DNA from: Tulasnella sp. 424
Lineage: Eukaryota; Basidiomycota; Agaricomycetes; Cantharellales; Tulasnellaceae
Reading direction: 5' to 3'
Length of the DNA: 64,000 nt
Assembly (NCBI GenBank): GCA_019633425.1
Contig: WSUB01000133.1
Location: 54,842 to 118,841, forward strand
Below are positions 1 through 11,396 of the stretch, piece after piece. The notes beneath the pieces were generated by a model. It made no database searches, had not been told where the DNA came from, and worked only from the letters and a program-made list of their open reading frames with translations. Every line of letters starts with the position of its first letter. Within the stretch, counting starts at the first letter, position 1. Position numbers and translations under genes: made by a program.

Positions 1-96
1 GCATCGTTCGTAGAGAGTCCGTACCCTTCGCTTCGGCGGAGCCTCACAGCACCGGCACTACATCCCTACGCGCTCGCTGCACCGGTGTATGAGTAA
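1..96 (+). CDS. 3' end of an unrecognised gene (partial)
   Basis: Frame 1 is open from the window edge to TAA at 94-96 and encodes 31 residues rich in Ser, Pro, Leu and Ala, ending in APVYE. The same tail (ending APVHE) recurs at 5898-5996, where the open frame is longer. That repetition with mostly conservative changes is the only evidence that this is coding. The family is not recognised and the rest of the gene lies outside the window. Confidence 0.5.
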   Translation, partial: ASFVESPYPSLRRSLTAPALHPYALAAPVYE

Positions 97-815
97 CTCG
101 CTCCACGCACTGCATTCCAGCTTGATGCTGTCCTCTCCCCCTCCTTTACTCATAATATTATGCTATTGCACCCTCTTTGTGTACCATGTCTTCTCTCTTT
201 CCTGTCGTTTATGTCTCTGTGTCTTTCTCACTTCATCTATCCTGGGTCCTCGGTCATAACATTTCTGCATTATCAACCCCTCTGTACTCTCCACTCTTTC
301 TCGCACTGCATGTAACACCTTCATCGCCTCGTCCTTGTGACCATGGTATTACTGGAAAAAACATAGTCGTCTCCCTGGCCCCTTGTCTTAGTATGCCCTA
401 TGCTATTGTCGGCAATCTAGCTACCGTTCTTTGGTTTCATTGAAGGCAATCGGATGGCTTCCATTCGTATCGACAACGTATAGCGAATTGAAATGAAAGT
501 CGCGATTCCTAGACGTGGGATAGAAAGCCCCGGGATCGCATGCGTTCATTTCGTCAGCGTGCCGAGGGTTGGATAGGGTTGGATGATGTCGTATGATAGG
601 AACGTTCACGGGAAAAGCGGAAGACGCGAAAGCCAAGTCTAAAATCGGCTCCCGCCAAAGGCAGTTCACGCCATACACAGACCCAGGTTTCATGAAATAG
701 AGTCATTGCGATTGAATTCTATGCTTGTGTTATCGTATGAAATCCAAATGCCAACACATTGCAATTCGGTGTATCACGGCAGACGTATAACACAACTTCA
801 TACTAATTTGGACCA
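97..815. repeat. Intergenic repeat copy 1 (3' flank of the partial gene and F-box spacer)
   Basis: No gene is supported here. The sequence is repeated at about 5997-6725, and in part at about 10855-11180. It includes a pyrimidine-rich stretch (about 120-330), the block with GTCCTCGGTCA (about 245), and the AAGCCAAGTCTAAAATCGGC block (about 629-648) that lies downstream of several F-box copies. Confidence 0.7.
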
Positions 816-2389
816 CTACGTATCAACCTCTGCACCCGTTGGCTCAGATTCCGCCCTTTGGGACTCTAGGGCTTCAATGATCGGTACCCAGATGCGGGTT
901 TTATCTGGCGCCCCCGTATATTGAACGACCGCGGACCGAGGTAGAACAGCTGCGAGATATGCGGCCACACCCTTGTGTGACTCCTCCGGAGACGGGGAGG
1001 CACTCAGATCCAATATCCGGAACGCTGGTGCTGGGAGTCGCCCTTGAGGCGCGGTAAGGGTTGGGTTGCAGGTGAATGGTATGTGCAGCTCCTCGAGGGA
1101 AGGAAGGTAGCGAAGAAAGGACGGTAGTAGCGATAAGTCGTTTTGAATCGTTATTCCTCTCGGAGGTATCTCCACCGACCGCCTGCCATTCTGATAGAAC
1201 TGTAGGTTTCGGATCTTCGGCCAAGAAGCTCCCATCTCCCGCACATCCGATTCAAACAAGGAAAGGGAACCCATCACATATAATCCGAGTGTCTCCAGGT
1301 TCCGAAGCCCCATCAGCTCGTGCATGAGCTGGGAATAGAGAGAGTTGTCTAGGGCTCGTTCCCTCGAGAATGGTAGATTAAGTTGGAAGGATTTTAGTAG
1401 TGGTTGTTTTGCTACCAGTGTTCGTATTATCGAGACGATTTCCTCTGATGGTCTTGGAGCGGTGGTAGCGAAGGGAGCTATGTCGAGAGTCCGGAGGGTC
1501 GGGAGCCCGAAAATCGAGTCCCACGTCTGACTATCGAAGGGAAGTCTTGCCTCAAGTGTTGATATCTTGCTACTATGCTTGGTCAAGCACATGTTCAAAG
1601 TCTCGAGCAGGGTCGCATCACTGAAGAAGGATTCCACTTCGAGGCTTTCCAGACATGGCTTGTCGAGCATCGCCACGGCGCTAACCACAGGTTGCATGGC
1701 CACGGTGTGATCCTGCATGGATCCCATGCTGGGGGGGCAGATTTCAATCGCGCGGAGCTTTTTCAACGACTGGGATATGAGAGGCAACGACTGGGATACG
1801 AGAGGCGTCGCGTCGGTTGGTATTACCGTAAAGAATCCAATGGACGAAGGACGGGGTAGGCCGAGATGAGAAGGAATATGGTCCACAAAAGCTTGGAAGG
1901 CTTTTTGTGAGACTGTGCTGTAGAAGTAGAGTGAGATGACCCGGATTCGAGGCGCGTAGAAGGCGTATCGAGACCAGTCGGCACTCTGGATGTCTTCTCG
2001 AAACTCCTAGAGGATTTGGTTAGAGGACCTACAAGGATTTGAATAACGAGCACACTTGCCCACACATCATAGGGTCCCTGTCTCATCGGTCCGACCAACA
2101 TCAGCAACGGGGCAAATGACTTGATACTGTGCCAGATTTGATCAAGGGCAGGCTCGCTCCACTCCCGACATACCCTTGCAGCTGAACGGTAGTCCTCAGG
2201 ATCTAAGTTGCGGATTATCATGCACAGAAGCTCGGGGACGTTAAGGGGAGAAAGCGCAGCTGAACGGAGGGAACGATCAGTCGCCTGAACCTCGGTCTCC
2301 ATGAAGAACCCACTTTGTACGAACGCTGAATCGCTGGTTTCAGCGGTTATTGCTTGTATTATTGGGTAGTCATGGGAGATTTGCGCCAT
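816..2389 (-). CDS. F-box protein, array copy A
   Basis: Probable substrate-recruiting subunit of an SCF ubiquitin ligase, by family knowledge. Three exons: 2389-2314, 2259-2060, 2006-816, giving 488 aa. Residues about 28-70 form the F-box (NVPELLCMIIRNL, then SAARVCREW and LDQIW), joined to a long Leu-rich C-terminal region of divergent LRR character (PSLEELHIPF, LRNLETLGLY). The start was chosen because MAQ is conserved in copies A, B, C and E. Intron 1 is in phase 1. Unspliced, its 54 nt would also stay open here, but the homologous intron carries a stop in copy B. Intron 2 (2059-2007) uses a GC donor, GCAAGT. The substrate is unknown. Confidence 0.85.
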
Positions 2390-3201
2390 GGGCTTAGAAG
2401 CGCGCTGGATAGATACGTAGATCGTGGGGTGTGGTGGTTGGGATGAACTCCATGGGCTGGTTCCCACCGTTTCGATATCAGACCGTCAAAGGCGGCTTTC
2501 GTTGACAGCCACGCAAGCAAACAACTAGTCCATGAAATTCATTGCCTCCCCTCTCAATCAGTTTTAGGATCGTCTGGTCGGGCTTTAGACGATAATAGTA
2601 TGCTATACCCCCTCCTTCTCTACTAAACGTGAAACGTAGCAGCACTGCATCGCTGCGCACGATCTTCGCGCTCAAAATCGATCAGGTCAGTTCCTCCCGG
2701 CAGACCTTGAAACAATCGCGTTCCCTGAGGAGATGATAACAAGGGAAATTTCAATTACACAGGAAGGCTACGGGAGAAATCGTTTTGCGGGGGAAGGAGC
2801 ACCATATCATTGAAATCGCTTCAACGGATAATAGGTCTTATCGGGGAGGCACCACTTGGTATATTCTTCCATTTCCCCCCTCGGAATAGAAAACAATGGG
2901 CTTAATATCCAACGCAATGTGACCGAGCCAAAAATCCATTGTGGCAAGGATGGATGATGTCGTATCACAGGAATGTCCACGGGAAAAGCGGGAAGATCTG
3001 AAAGCCAAGTCTAAATTCGGTTCCCGCCCAAGGCAGTTCACGCCATACACGGACCTAGGTTCCATGAAATACGGTCGTTGCGATTGAATTCTGTGCTTGT
3101 GTTATCGTATGAAATCCAAATGCCAGCACATTGCAATTCGGTGTATCACGGCAGACGTATAACATATGGCACAATTACTTCTTTATACTAAACGTAGACC
3201 A
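2390..3201. other. Intergenic, F-box A/B spacer
   Basis: This is the 5' flank of copy A and the 3' flank of copy B. About 2400-2540 is a block conserved upstream of the F-box copies (CTGGTTCCCACCG, then GACAGCCACGCAAGCAAAC), presumably promoter or 5' UTR. About 2940-3180 repeats the AAGCCAAGTCTAAA spacer family. No gene is seen. Confidence 0.6.
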
Positions 3202-4951
3202 CTACGTATCAACCTCTGAACCCGTTGGCTCAGATTCCGCCCTTTGGGACTCTAGGGCTTTAATGATCGATCGCCAGATGAGCGTTTTATCAAGACTTGG
3301 CACCCCCGTATATTGAACGTCCGCACACCGAGGTAGAACGGCCGCGAGATATGCGACTACATCCTCGTGGCTCGCCTCGGGAGACGGCGAGGCGATTAGA
3401 TTCAATACCCGGAACGCCGGTGCTGGGAGTCGCTCTTGGGGCGCGGTAAGGGGTGGGTTGCAGGTAAATTGTATATCCAGGCCCTCGAGGGAAGGAAGGT
3501 AGCGAAGAAAGGACGGTAGTAGAGATAAGTCATTTTGAATCGTTATTTCTCTCCGAGGTATCTTCAACGACCGCCTGCCATTTTGATGGAACTGTAGGTT
3601 TCGGATCTTCGGCCAAGAAGCTCCCATCTCCCGCACATCCGACTCGGACAAGGAAAGGGGACCAGTCACATATAATGCGAGTGTCTCCAGGTTCCGAAGT
3701 CCCATCAGTTCGTGGATGAGCTGGGAATAGAGAGAGTTGTCTAGGGCTTGTTCCCTCGGGAGTGGTAGATCAAGCTGGAGGGTTTTCAATAGTGGGTGTT
3801 TTGCTACCAGGGTTCGCATTATCGAGAGGATCTCCTCTGATACTCTTGGATCGGTGGTGGCGAGGGGAGCTATGTCGAGAGTCCGGAGGGCCGAGAGCCC
3901 GAAAATCGAGTCCCACGTCTGACTATCGAAGGGAAGGATGGCCCTAAGTGCTGATATCTTGTTACTATGGTTGGCTAAGCACATGTTAAAAGCCTCGAGC
4001 AGGGTCGCATCCCTGAAGGAGGATTGCACTTCGAGGCTTTCCAGACATGGTTCGTCAAGCATCGCCACGGCGCTAACCACAGCTTGCATGACCACGATGT
4101 TATCCTGCATGAAGCTCATGCTGTAAGAGAACACTTCAGCTACGCAGAGCTTTTGCAACGACTGGGATATGAGAGGCAACGACTGGGATACGAGAGGCAT
4201 CGCGTTGTGATATGACATCATAGAGAGTCTGATGGACGAAGGACGGGGTAGGCCGAAATGAGAAGGAATGTGATCCACAAAAGCTTGGAAGGCTTGTTTT
4301 GAGACTGTGCTGTAGAAGTAGAGTGAGATGACCCGGATTCGAGGCGCGTAGAAGGCGTATCGAGACCAGTCGGCACTCTGGATGTCTTCTCGAAACTCCT
4401 AGAGGATTTGNNNNNNNNNNNNNNNNNNNNNNNNNNNNNNNNNNNNNNNNNNNNNNNNNNNNNNNNNNNNNNNNNNNNNNNNNNNNNNNNNNNNNNNNNN
4501 NNNNNNNNNCCGGATTCGAGGCGCGTAGAAGGCGTATCGAGACCAGTCGGCACTCTGGATGTCTTCTCGAAACTCCTAGAGGATTTGTTTAGAGGACCTA
4601 CAAAGATTTGAATAACGAGAGCACTTGCCCACTCATCATTGGATCCCTGTCTCATCGGTCCGACCAACATCAACAACGGGGCAAATGACTTGATACTGTG
4701 CCAGATTTGATCAAGGGCAGGCTCGCTCCACTCTCGACACACCCTTGCAACTGAAGGGTAGTCCTCAGGATCTAAGTTGCGGATTATCATGCATAGAAGC
4801 TCGGGGACGTTAAGGGGAGAAAGTGCAGCTAAACGGAGGAAGCGGAGTCAGTTGCCTGAACCTCGGTCTCCATGAAGAACCCACTTTGTACGAGCTCTGA
4901 ATCAGCGGTTATTGCTTGTATTATTGGGTAGTCATGGGAGATTTGCGCCAT
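3202..4951 (-). CDS. F-box protein, array copy B (interrupted by an assembly gap)
   Basis: Close paralogue of copy A. Exons are 4951-4885, 4828-4629 and 4575-3202. Exon 3 contains 99 N flanked by a 78-bp direct repeat. Removing one repeat plus the N run (177 nt) restores a continuous frame and a 487-aa protein. Intron 1 (4884-4829) must be spliced because the read-through frame hits TAG at the acceptor. Intron 2 (4628-4576) has a GC donor. The F-box reads PELLCMIIRNL, then VARVCREW. No lesion was found apart from the gap. Confidence 0.8.
4411..4509. other. Assembly gap (99 N)
   Basis: 99 undetermined bases. The 78 bp before the gap (4333-4410) are identical to the 78 bp after it (4510-4587), inside F-box copy B exon 3. 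This looks like two overlapping contig ends joined without merging. Confidence 0.9.
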
Positions 4952-5729
4952 GAGCTAGAAGCGCGCTGGATAGATACGTAGATCGTGGGATGTGGTGGTT
5001 GGGATGAACTCCAGGTGGGCTGGTTCCCACCGTTTCTCCAGGTTCGATCAATGCCGAAATCGAACCGCCAAAGGCAGCTTTCGTCGACAGCCACGTAAGC
5101 AGAAGCCAGTCCCTGAAATTCATTGCGTTACCTCTTGATCTATTTCAGAACGCCTAATTTGACTCTCAACCGTTTCCTTTACGGTTCACTAATTGATGTG
5201 TTCACACTCTCCACATAACATGATCAAGGCATACACGATACATTGCGTTATTGCGTGCGCCCTCCGTGTTTATGATCGATATTGTCACTCCCTCTCGAAC
5301 GGCCTTCAGAGCGATCGCAATTCCTTATGTATTGACGACGCGGAACGGAAGGACTGTGGTCGAAATGCTCTGGGACCCGGGAAGGGAAGGATGTGGAACT
5401 AAAAACGCTTCAAGCTTCGGTTTGTCGACGTCGTGATGACCGCTTAAGAATAGGATCCTTTTTTTTCCCGTCTCGGTATAGACTCGTTAACGAGGAGCTC
5501 AAAGCAGTGCAATCGAGGTCAACTTTTGTCGTGTGATAGTACATCAAACATATTTCAATTATTCAGTAGACCTCGGGGTGGCGACCTGCAGCGTCGTGTG
5601 ATTCGGCTGGGTGTCAAGATGATGCATCAGATCAACTACCCCACCAGAATGAGTTAGATCAACTACTCTAACATCATGTATATTAGAAAATTGCTATGCA
5701 ACGAGGTGGGTGTCCGAGGGTGCCCGACC
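4952..5729. other. Intergenic, 5' flank of F-box B
   Basis: About 4960-5120 is the conserved F-box 5' block. About 5130-5700 has no recognisable gene. It ends in an AT-rich stretch ahead of the duplicated gene fragment. Confidence 0.5.
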
Positions 5730-5996
5730 ATGTCTGCGCACGAAGCCGCAGCCATTCGCCGCATCCTCGCTGTACCGTCTCAGCATTCGCTCACGTTCGC
5801 GTCGAATTCGTCGTCCACTACGTCCCTTGGGCTTACACCTCGGCCGTCGGGTTCGCCCTCGGTGTCCTCGCGCGCCTTGTCGTCCACGTATTACACCCCT
5901 GCATCGTTCATAGAGAGTCCATACCCTTCGCTTCGGCGTAGCCTCACAGCACCGGCACAACATCCCTATGCGCTCGCCGCACCGGTGCATGAGTAA
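5730..5996 (+). pseudogene. Duplicated 3' portion of the gene ending at position 96
   Basis: Open frame of 88 codons from ATG 5730 (MSAHEAAAIRR...) to TAA at 5994-5996. Its last 31 codons match the partial frame at 1-96. Low-complexity Ser/Thr/Pro composition. It is either a short intact paralogue or, more likely, the 3' part of a longer gene carried along when the F-box unit was duplicated. No family is recognised, and the start is only the first sensible ATG. Confidence 0.45.
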
Positions 5997-6725
5997 TTCC
6001 CCCCCTCGCTCCACGCAACTGCATTCCAGCTTAATGCTGTCCTTCTCCCCTCCTTCACTTCTAATCTTATGCCATTGCACCCTCTTTTGCGTACCATGTC
6101 TTCTCTCATTCCTGTCGTTTATGTCTCTGTGTCTTTCTCACTTCATCTATCTTGGGTCCTCGGTCACGGTACTTTGCATCATCAGCCCTCTGTACTCTCC
6201 ATCTCTTTCTCGCACTGCATGTAACAACCTCATCGTCTCGTCCTTGTGGCCATGGTATCTCTGGAAAACATAGTCGTCTCTCTGGCCCCTTATCTTGTAT
6301 GCTCTATGCTATTGTCGGCAATCTAGCTACCGTTCCTTGGTTTCACTGAAGGCACTCGGATGACTTCCATCCGTATCGACAACGTATAGCAAATGGAAAT
6401 GAAAATCGCGACTCCTAGACGTAGGATAGAGAGCCCCGGGATCGCGTGCGTTCATTTCGTCAGCGTGTCAAGGGTTGGATGATGTCGCATGATAGTAACC
6501 TTCACCGGAAAAGCGGAAGACGCGAAAGCCAAGTCTAAAATCGGCTCCCGCCCAAGGCAGTTCACGCCATACACACGGATCCAAGTTTCATGAAATGAAT
6601 TGGGGCCATTGGGATTGAATTCTATACTCGTGCTATTGTATGAAAACCAACTACGAACGCATTGCAATACGGTGTATCAGGGTAGGCATATTACACAACT
6701 ACTTCTTTATATTAAACATAGATCG
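5997..6725. repeat. Intergenic repeat copy 2
   Basis: Second copy of the block at 97-815, in the same order: pyrimidine-rich stretch, GTCCTCGGTCA block (about 6155), then AAGCCAAGTCTAAAATCGGC at about 6526. No gene is seen. Confidence 0.75.
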
Positions 6726-7060
6726 CTACGTGTCAACCTCTGCGGCCATTGGCTCAGATTCCTTCCGTTGGAATTTAAGGTCTGAAATGACCAATAGCCA
6801 GCCGGAGATATAACCAAGAATTGGTAACTCGGTATATCGAACATCCGCAGACCGAGGTAGAACGGCCGCCAGATATGCGGCCACATCCTCGTAGCTCGCC
6901 TCCGGAGATGGCGAGGTTCCCACATTGGTTGCGGTGGTTGGGATGCCAAACTCCAGGTGGGCTGGTTCCCACCGTTTCTCCAGGTTCGATCGATGCCGAC
7001 AAAAGGCAGCTTTCGTTGACAGCCACACAAGCAAACAGCTAGCCCCTGAAATTCACACCG
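6726..7060 (-). pseudogene. F-box gene remnant with internal deletion
   Basis: Read on minus, about 6726-6910 encodes the C-terminal ~60 codons of an A/B-type F-box protein (EDVAAYLAAVLPRSADVRYT, ending EPMAAEVDT). At about 6915-6925 it jumps straight into the block that normally lies upstream of the start codon (compare about 4990-5100). The F-box, both introns and most of the Leu-rich region (about 1.4 kb) are missing. It was probably created by deletion between array members. Confidence 0.75.
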
Positions 7061-7763
7061 TTCCCTCTGAGCAGTCTGGGCGGTCGACAATTTCTGAATT
7101 AGCTGTAAGCCGTTTCTCTTCCCCTCCAAACTAGTCTTCGTCCCTTCACCTTTGTCAGTCATCTTTACGGCGGTATTCTTTATTTTTGCTTTCCTCTCCT
7201 TCTAGTCTTGATAATCCTTTAGATATATACTATGCCCCCTCTGTCTACTCAACGTGAAACGTATGTACCGGATCGCTGCGCACGATCTTTGCGCTCATAG
7301 TCGATCTGGTCACTTCCTCCCGGAAGACCTTGAAACAATTGGGTTCCCTGAAGACCAGGACATGAGGGGATGATACCAATCACGCAGGAAGCGACCGAAC
7401 CAAAAATCCAGTGTGTTGAGGATGGATGACGTCGTATGACAGGATTGTCCGGAAAAGTGGAAGATTTGAGGGCAAAGTCTAATATCGGCTCCCGCCCCAG
7501 GCATCACCTGCCTGACACGCGGGTCAAGGTTTCGCCAAATAGAATTCGATTTTATAAATGTGCAAATATTAACATATCGCAAATCGGTGGATTAGGGCTA
7601 TGCATGGGTAGCTTGAAACAGTGCGTTGTACTACTTTGATGGTTCGGTGTCGAAATAATGGAAATAATGGATTACGTTGACTCCTCTCCTGAGGTAGCTG
7701 GCTCTTCTCCTGAGGTAGTTTCTGCAAGTACTTCTTTAGAAAGTGGACGCCTTCTAGTTAATG
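7061..7763. other. Intergenic, 3' flank of F-box C
   Basis: About 7120-7240 resembles the upstream block seen again at about 13200-13270. About 7380-7510 contains another copy of the CCAAAAATCCA / AAGTCTAATATCGGC spacer. No gene is recognised. Confidence 0.5.
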
Positions 7764-9327
7764 CTACCCCCCATCCCCGTCCCGCCCAGCCCGCCCCCGT
7801 TTAGAGTCAAGGTCGTCGACGATCTGTCGCCAGCTGGAGAATTTACCAGGGCCGGGTATCCTGGTATATCGAACATCCGCAGCATGAGGTAGAACGGCCG
7901 CGAGATATGCAACCACGTTCTCATGGCTCGCCTTCGGACACGGCGAGACTCCCACGTTCAAGATCCGGAACACTGGTGCTGGGAATCGCCCCTGAGGTGC
8001 AGGAAGGGGTGGGTTGCAGGTAAATAGTAGATGCAGCTCCTCGAGGGAAGGAAGATGACGAAGGAAGGACGGTAGTAGCGATAAGTCGTTTTGAATCTCT
8101 ATTCCTGCTGGAGGCCACCTCATCGACCGCTGGCTCCTATTGTGACGGAACTGGAGGTGCTGGATCTTCGGCCAAGAAGCTCCCATCTCCCGCACTTCCG
8201 ATTCGGACAGGGAAAGGGGGGCAGTTACATATAATATGAGTGTCTCCAGGTTCCGAAGTCCCATCAGTTCTTGGATGACCTGGGAATATAGAGAGCTGTC
8301 TTGGGTTTGTTCCGCCGGGATTGGTAGATCAAGCTGGAGGCTTTTCAACAGAGGTTGTTCTGCTACCAGTCTTTGAATCATGGACAGTACTTCTACTGAT
8401 GGTCTTGGAACATCGGTGCTGAGGGGAGCTATGTCGAGATTCTGGAGGGCTGGGAGATTGAAAATTAAGGTCCACGTCTGGCTATCGAAGGGAAGTTTTG
8501 CCGTGAGACTTGATATCTTGCTGCTGTGCTTGGCTAAGCACGCGTTGAACGCCTCGAGCAGGGTCGCATCACCGATGGAGATTCTCACTTGGAGGCTTTC
8601 CAGACATGGGTCGGGGAGCATCGCTGTGGCGCGAACAACAGCCTGTATATGCGGGACGGAACCAAGCGGGGATCTGATGGTGAATGCTTCGCCCACGCTG
8701 AGCTTCCGCAACGACTGGGACATGAGCGTTATCGCTTGGGATTCTGCCGTCGTAGACACATGGATGGACGAAGGGCGGGGTAATTTAAGATGTGACGGAA
8801 TATGGTCCACAATGGCTCGGAAAGCCTGATCTGAGACTCTCATATTCCACAGTAATGCAGAGAATATGATGTTGCGGATTCGAGGAGCATAGAAGGCGAA
8901 TCGAGACCAGTTCGCATCGTGGATTCCTCCTGTAAAATCCTGAAGAATTTGTTTAGAGGATAAACTCGGAGCTGCGAGATGAGGGTACTTACCCACTCGC
9001 CTCCAGTTCCCCGACTGATCGGTCCGACTAATCTCAACAATGGGACAAGTGAAGTCAACCTGTGCCAGATCTGATCAAGAGCTAGCTCGCTCCACATCCG
9101 GCACACTCTTGCGGCTGAAGTTTTGTCCTTCCTAGTTAAGTTCCTGATTATCATTTCTACAAGTTCGGGGAGATTGATGGGAGAAAGGGCTGCTAAACAA
9201 AGGAACGATAATCAGGCGAAGGACTTCACGAAGAACCTAGCAACGTACAGCCTGGCGTGAGCGCTGAACTGCTGCTCTGAGAGGCTATTGTTCGTGGTGC
9301 TGGGTCATCTGGAGAGCTTTGCGCCAT
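7764..9327 (-). CDS. F-box protein, array copy C
   Basis: Complete three-exon gene: 9327-9249, 9192-8993, 8939-7764, encoding 484 aa. Starts MAQSSPDDPAP. The F-box is at about residues 28-70 (NLPELVEMIIRNL, then ARVCRMW and LDQIW), followed by the Leu-rich region (LPSLEELHLLF, LRNLETLILY). Both introns are ordinary GT-AG (donors GTACGT and GTAAGT), unlike intron 2 of copies A, B, E and F. The C-terminus differs from A and B (ends DGDGG). It is the intact partner of a two-gene block with the decayed copy D to its right. Confidence 0.85.
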
Positions 9328-9744
9328 TTGCCAGAAACGCGTTGGAAAGAGAGATTGAGTTGAGGAAGGACCCCGTTTGGGTTCGTTATCGTTTCGATCG
9401 ATGCCGAAAGCAAAAGCTTTGGAGCGGATTTCCCCGTGGACAGCCACACAAGCAAACACTCGTAGTCCCTGAGGTCCATTGCGTTACCTACCGATCTATG
9501 TAAGAAATCCCTCGGACATTTCTACTATAAGTATTGTTGCGCACGCCATCTTGTGTTCATAATCTATCTTATCCGTTTCTCCTGGAAGACAATTTCGAAG
9601 ACGATCTAAATAAGCACGTAGGAGAACCGCGGGACACGAGTCAACCTCCACGCGTGTGCGAAGGATGGCTCGGACCTAGTCCTGGCAACCCATTAGTATC
9701 ATATCTGTTTAATAGAAACAATTTTTCTCACTGATTGTTACCCA
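9328..9744. other. Intergenic, 5' flank of F-box C and 3' flank of ψD
   Basis: About 9400-9480 is the conserved F-box 5' block (CAGCCACACAAGCAAACA). About 9620-9744 matches 15030-15149 (TCAACCTCCACGCG, GGCAACCCATTA), the 3' flank of copy G. No gene is seen. Confidence 0.5.
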
Positions 9745-10855
9745 GGGGGTTTCCAAGTTGGGTAGACTCCCGTTAGATTTTGACCTTTGCTTTCGAATAC
9801 AGTTGAAACGCTCTACAATCGCATTCCATTTGGGATGGTTTTCCTCGTTAAAAACTCCACGTGTGCGGTTGAAGGTAAAAGCGATGAAAGATAATCTGCC
9901 ACCTCCTCGTAATCCACTGTCGGAGCGGGCGAGCAGCTTCAAGCTTGCTGTTAGAACTAGCCTCTCAACAGGGGGGGACTATTACAAAGAACGGAATACA
10001 TAACGTCTCGATACAAAGGAAGTGTTGGAGGAAGCTTGGTAAAATGAGAGAGCGCTTTGAGCCATTTCAGGTGATGGGGCCCACCAACCGGGCTGCGTAT
10101 AAGCATCAGATCCCGCATTCTGGGCCACGACGTCCCCATCTCCCCCACACGATCCTCAGAGAGTAAGAGCGGTGCATTAACGGATATGAAGAGGGGCTTC
10201 AGACTCTAGAATACCCATAGCTAGGGAATAAGGCTTCTAAACATGTCGGGGTCCTCCCTTGGTAGGGGATGGCCGGGCGACGGAAAAGCTCTCCAACATC
10301 GGAGGAATTATTCCCAGCTCTAGTATCATGGTTATAACTCACAGTGGTTCTTCTGCTCCTGCCACACCAGATGGGGCGAGTTCTGTCTCATGAAGAGACT
10401 AAGATCACGAAAGGAGCTCCATACTTGACGATCGAAGGGTATGTAAGCGGTAAGCTTGTAGATCGTGCCCCCTATGCTTTATCAGACATGTTGTGATCAC
10501 GGAACAAGGATTTGCGTTGGTGACGTGACCGATTAAAGTCAGGTCCTCCAGGCAAGCGCTCGGCAGTGCCGTTGCGCTGTTAACGACATTAGATACGCTC
10601 CAAGAGCAGGAGACTTCGCACGGCGGGTCGTGAGCGCATGCTTGAGTCAGGGAGAGTTTGCGTAAGGACTCCGAGCCGAACGGGACGGCACAGTGCAAGC
10701 AGAGTTGCCAGAGTCCGGACCGATAAAATAGCCGTGATGGAGGAAACGGAAGGAGGGATAAGGTACGAAGGGATCCACGCCGTAAACGCTTGTATTGCGG
10801 CTGCTGGTATATATTGGCGGGTGCCGAAGTCGCCAGACGTTACGTTTCGTATCTT
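9745..10855 (-). pseudogene. Decayed F-box gene, copy D (G-type)
   Basis: Broken stretches align in order with copy G: C-terminus AIVERFNCIRKQ (about 9760-9830), EMGTSWPRMRDL (about 10090-10140), ESLRKLSLTQ and ACLEDLTLIGHVTNAN (about 10490-10690), and IQAFTAWIPSYLIPP (about 10740-10800). Frames shift repeatedly and internal parts are missing. The 5' part with the F-box is gone: homology stops at about 10855, where the spacer repeat begins (GGGTCCTCGGTCAC). Not functional. Confidence 0.8.
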
Positions 10856-11396
10856 TGGGTCCTCGGTCACAACACTTTATCAACCATCTATACTCTTTCT
10901 CGCGCTGCATATGACATCCTCATCGCCTCGTCCTCGTGACTATGCTTTTACTGGAAACATAGTCGTCTCTCTGGCCCCTTATCTTGTATGCCCTACGCTA
11001 TTGTCAGCAATCTAGCTACCGGTCTTTGGTTTCATGGAAGGCAATCGGATGGCTCCATTTGTTCATTTCGTCAGCGTGACAAGGAGGGATGATGTCGTAT
11101 GATAGGAACGTTCACGGGAAAAGCTGAAGCTGCGAAAGCCAAGTCTAAAATCGGCTCCCGCCCAAGGCAGTTCAAGCCATACACACGGTCCTAGGTCTCA
11201 TTAAACAGGTCGATGCTTGGGTTATTATATGAAAATTCAAAATACCAACTCATTTGCAGTTCGGTTTATCAGAGCCCGGGGCAGCTTGTAACTATACATC
11301 GTCACGGTTTTAGAGGCCTTGGACTCGAAATGATTGATATGATCAGATCGACTACTCAACCGAGATAGATTACTTCGTTACATTAAACATAGGCCA
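10856..11396. repeat. Intergenic repeat copy 3 (truncated)
   Basis: About 10856-11050 and 11080-11200 repeat the spacer at 245-690 and 6155-6590, starting abruptly inside the decayed copy D. No gene is supported. Confidence 0.7.
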
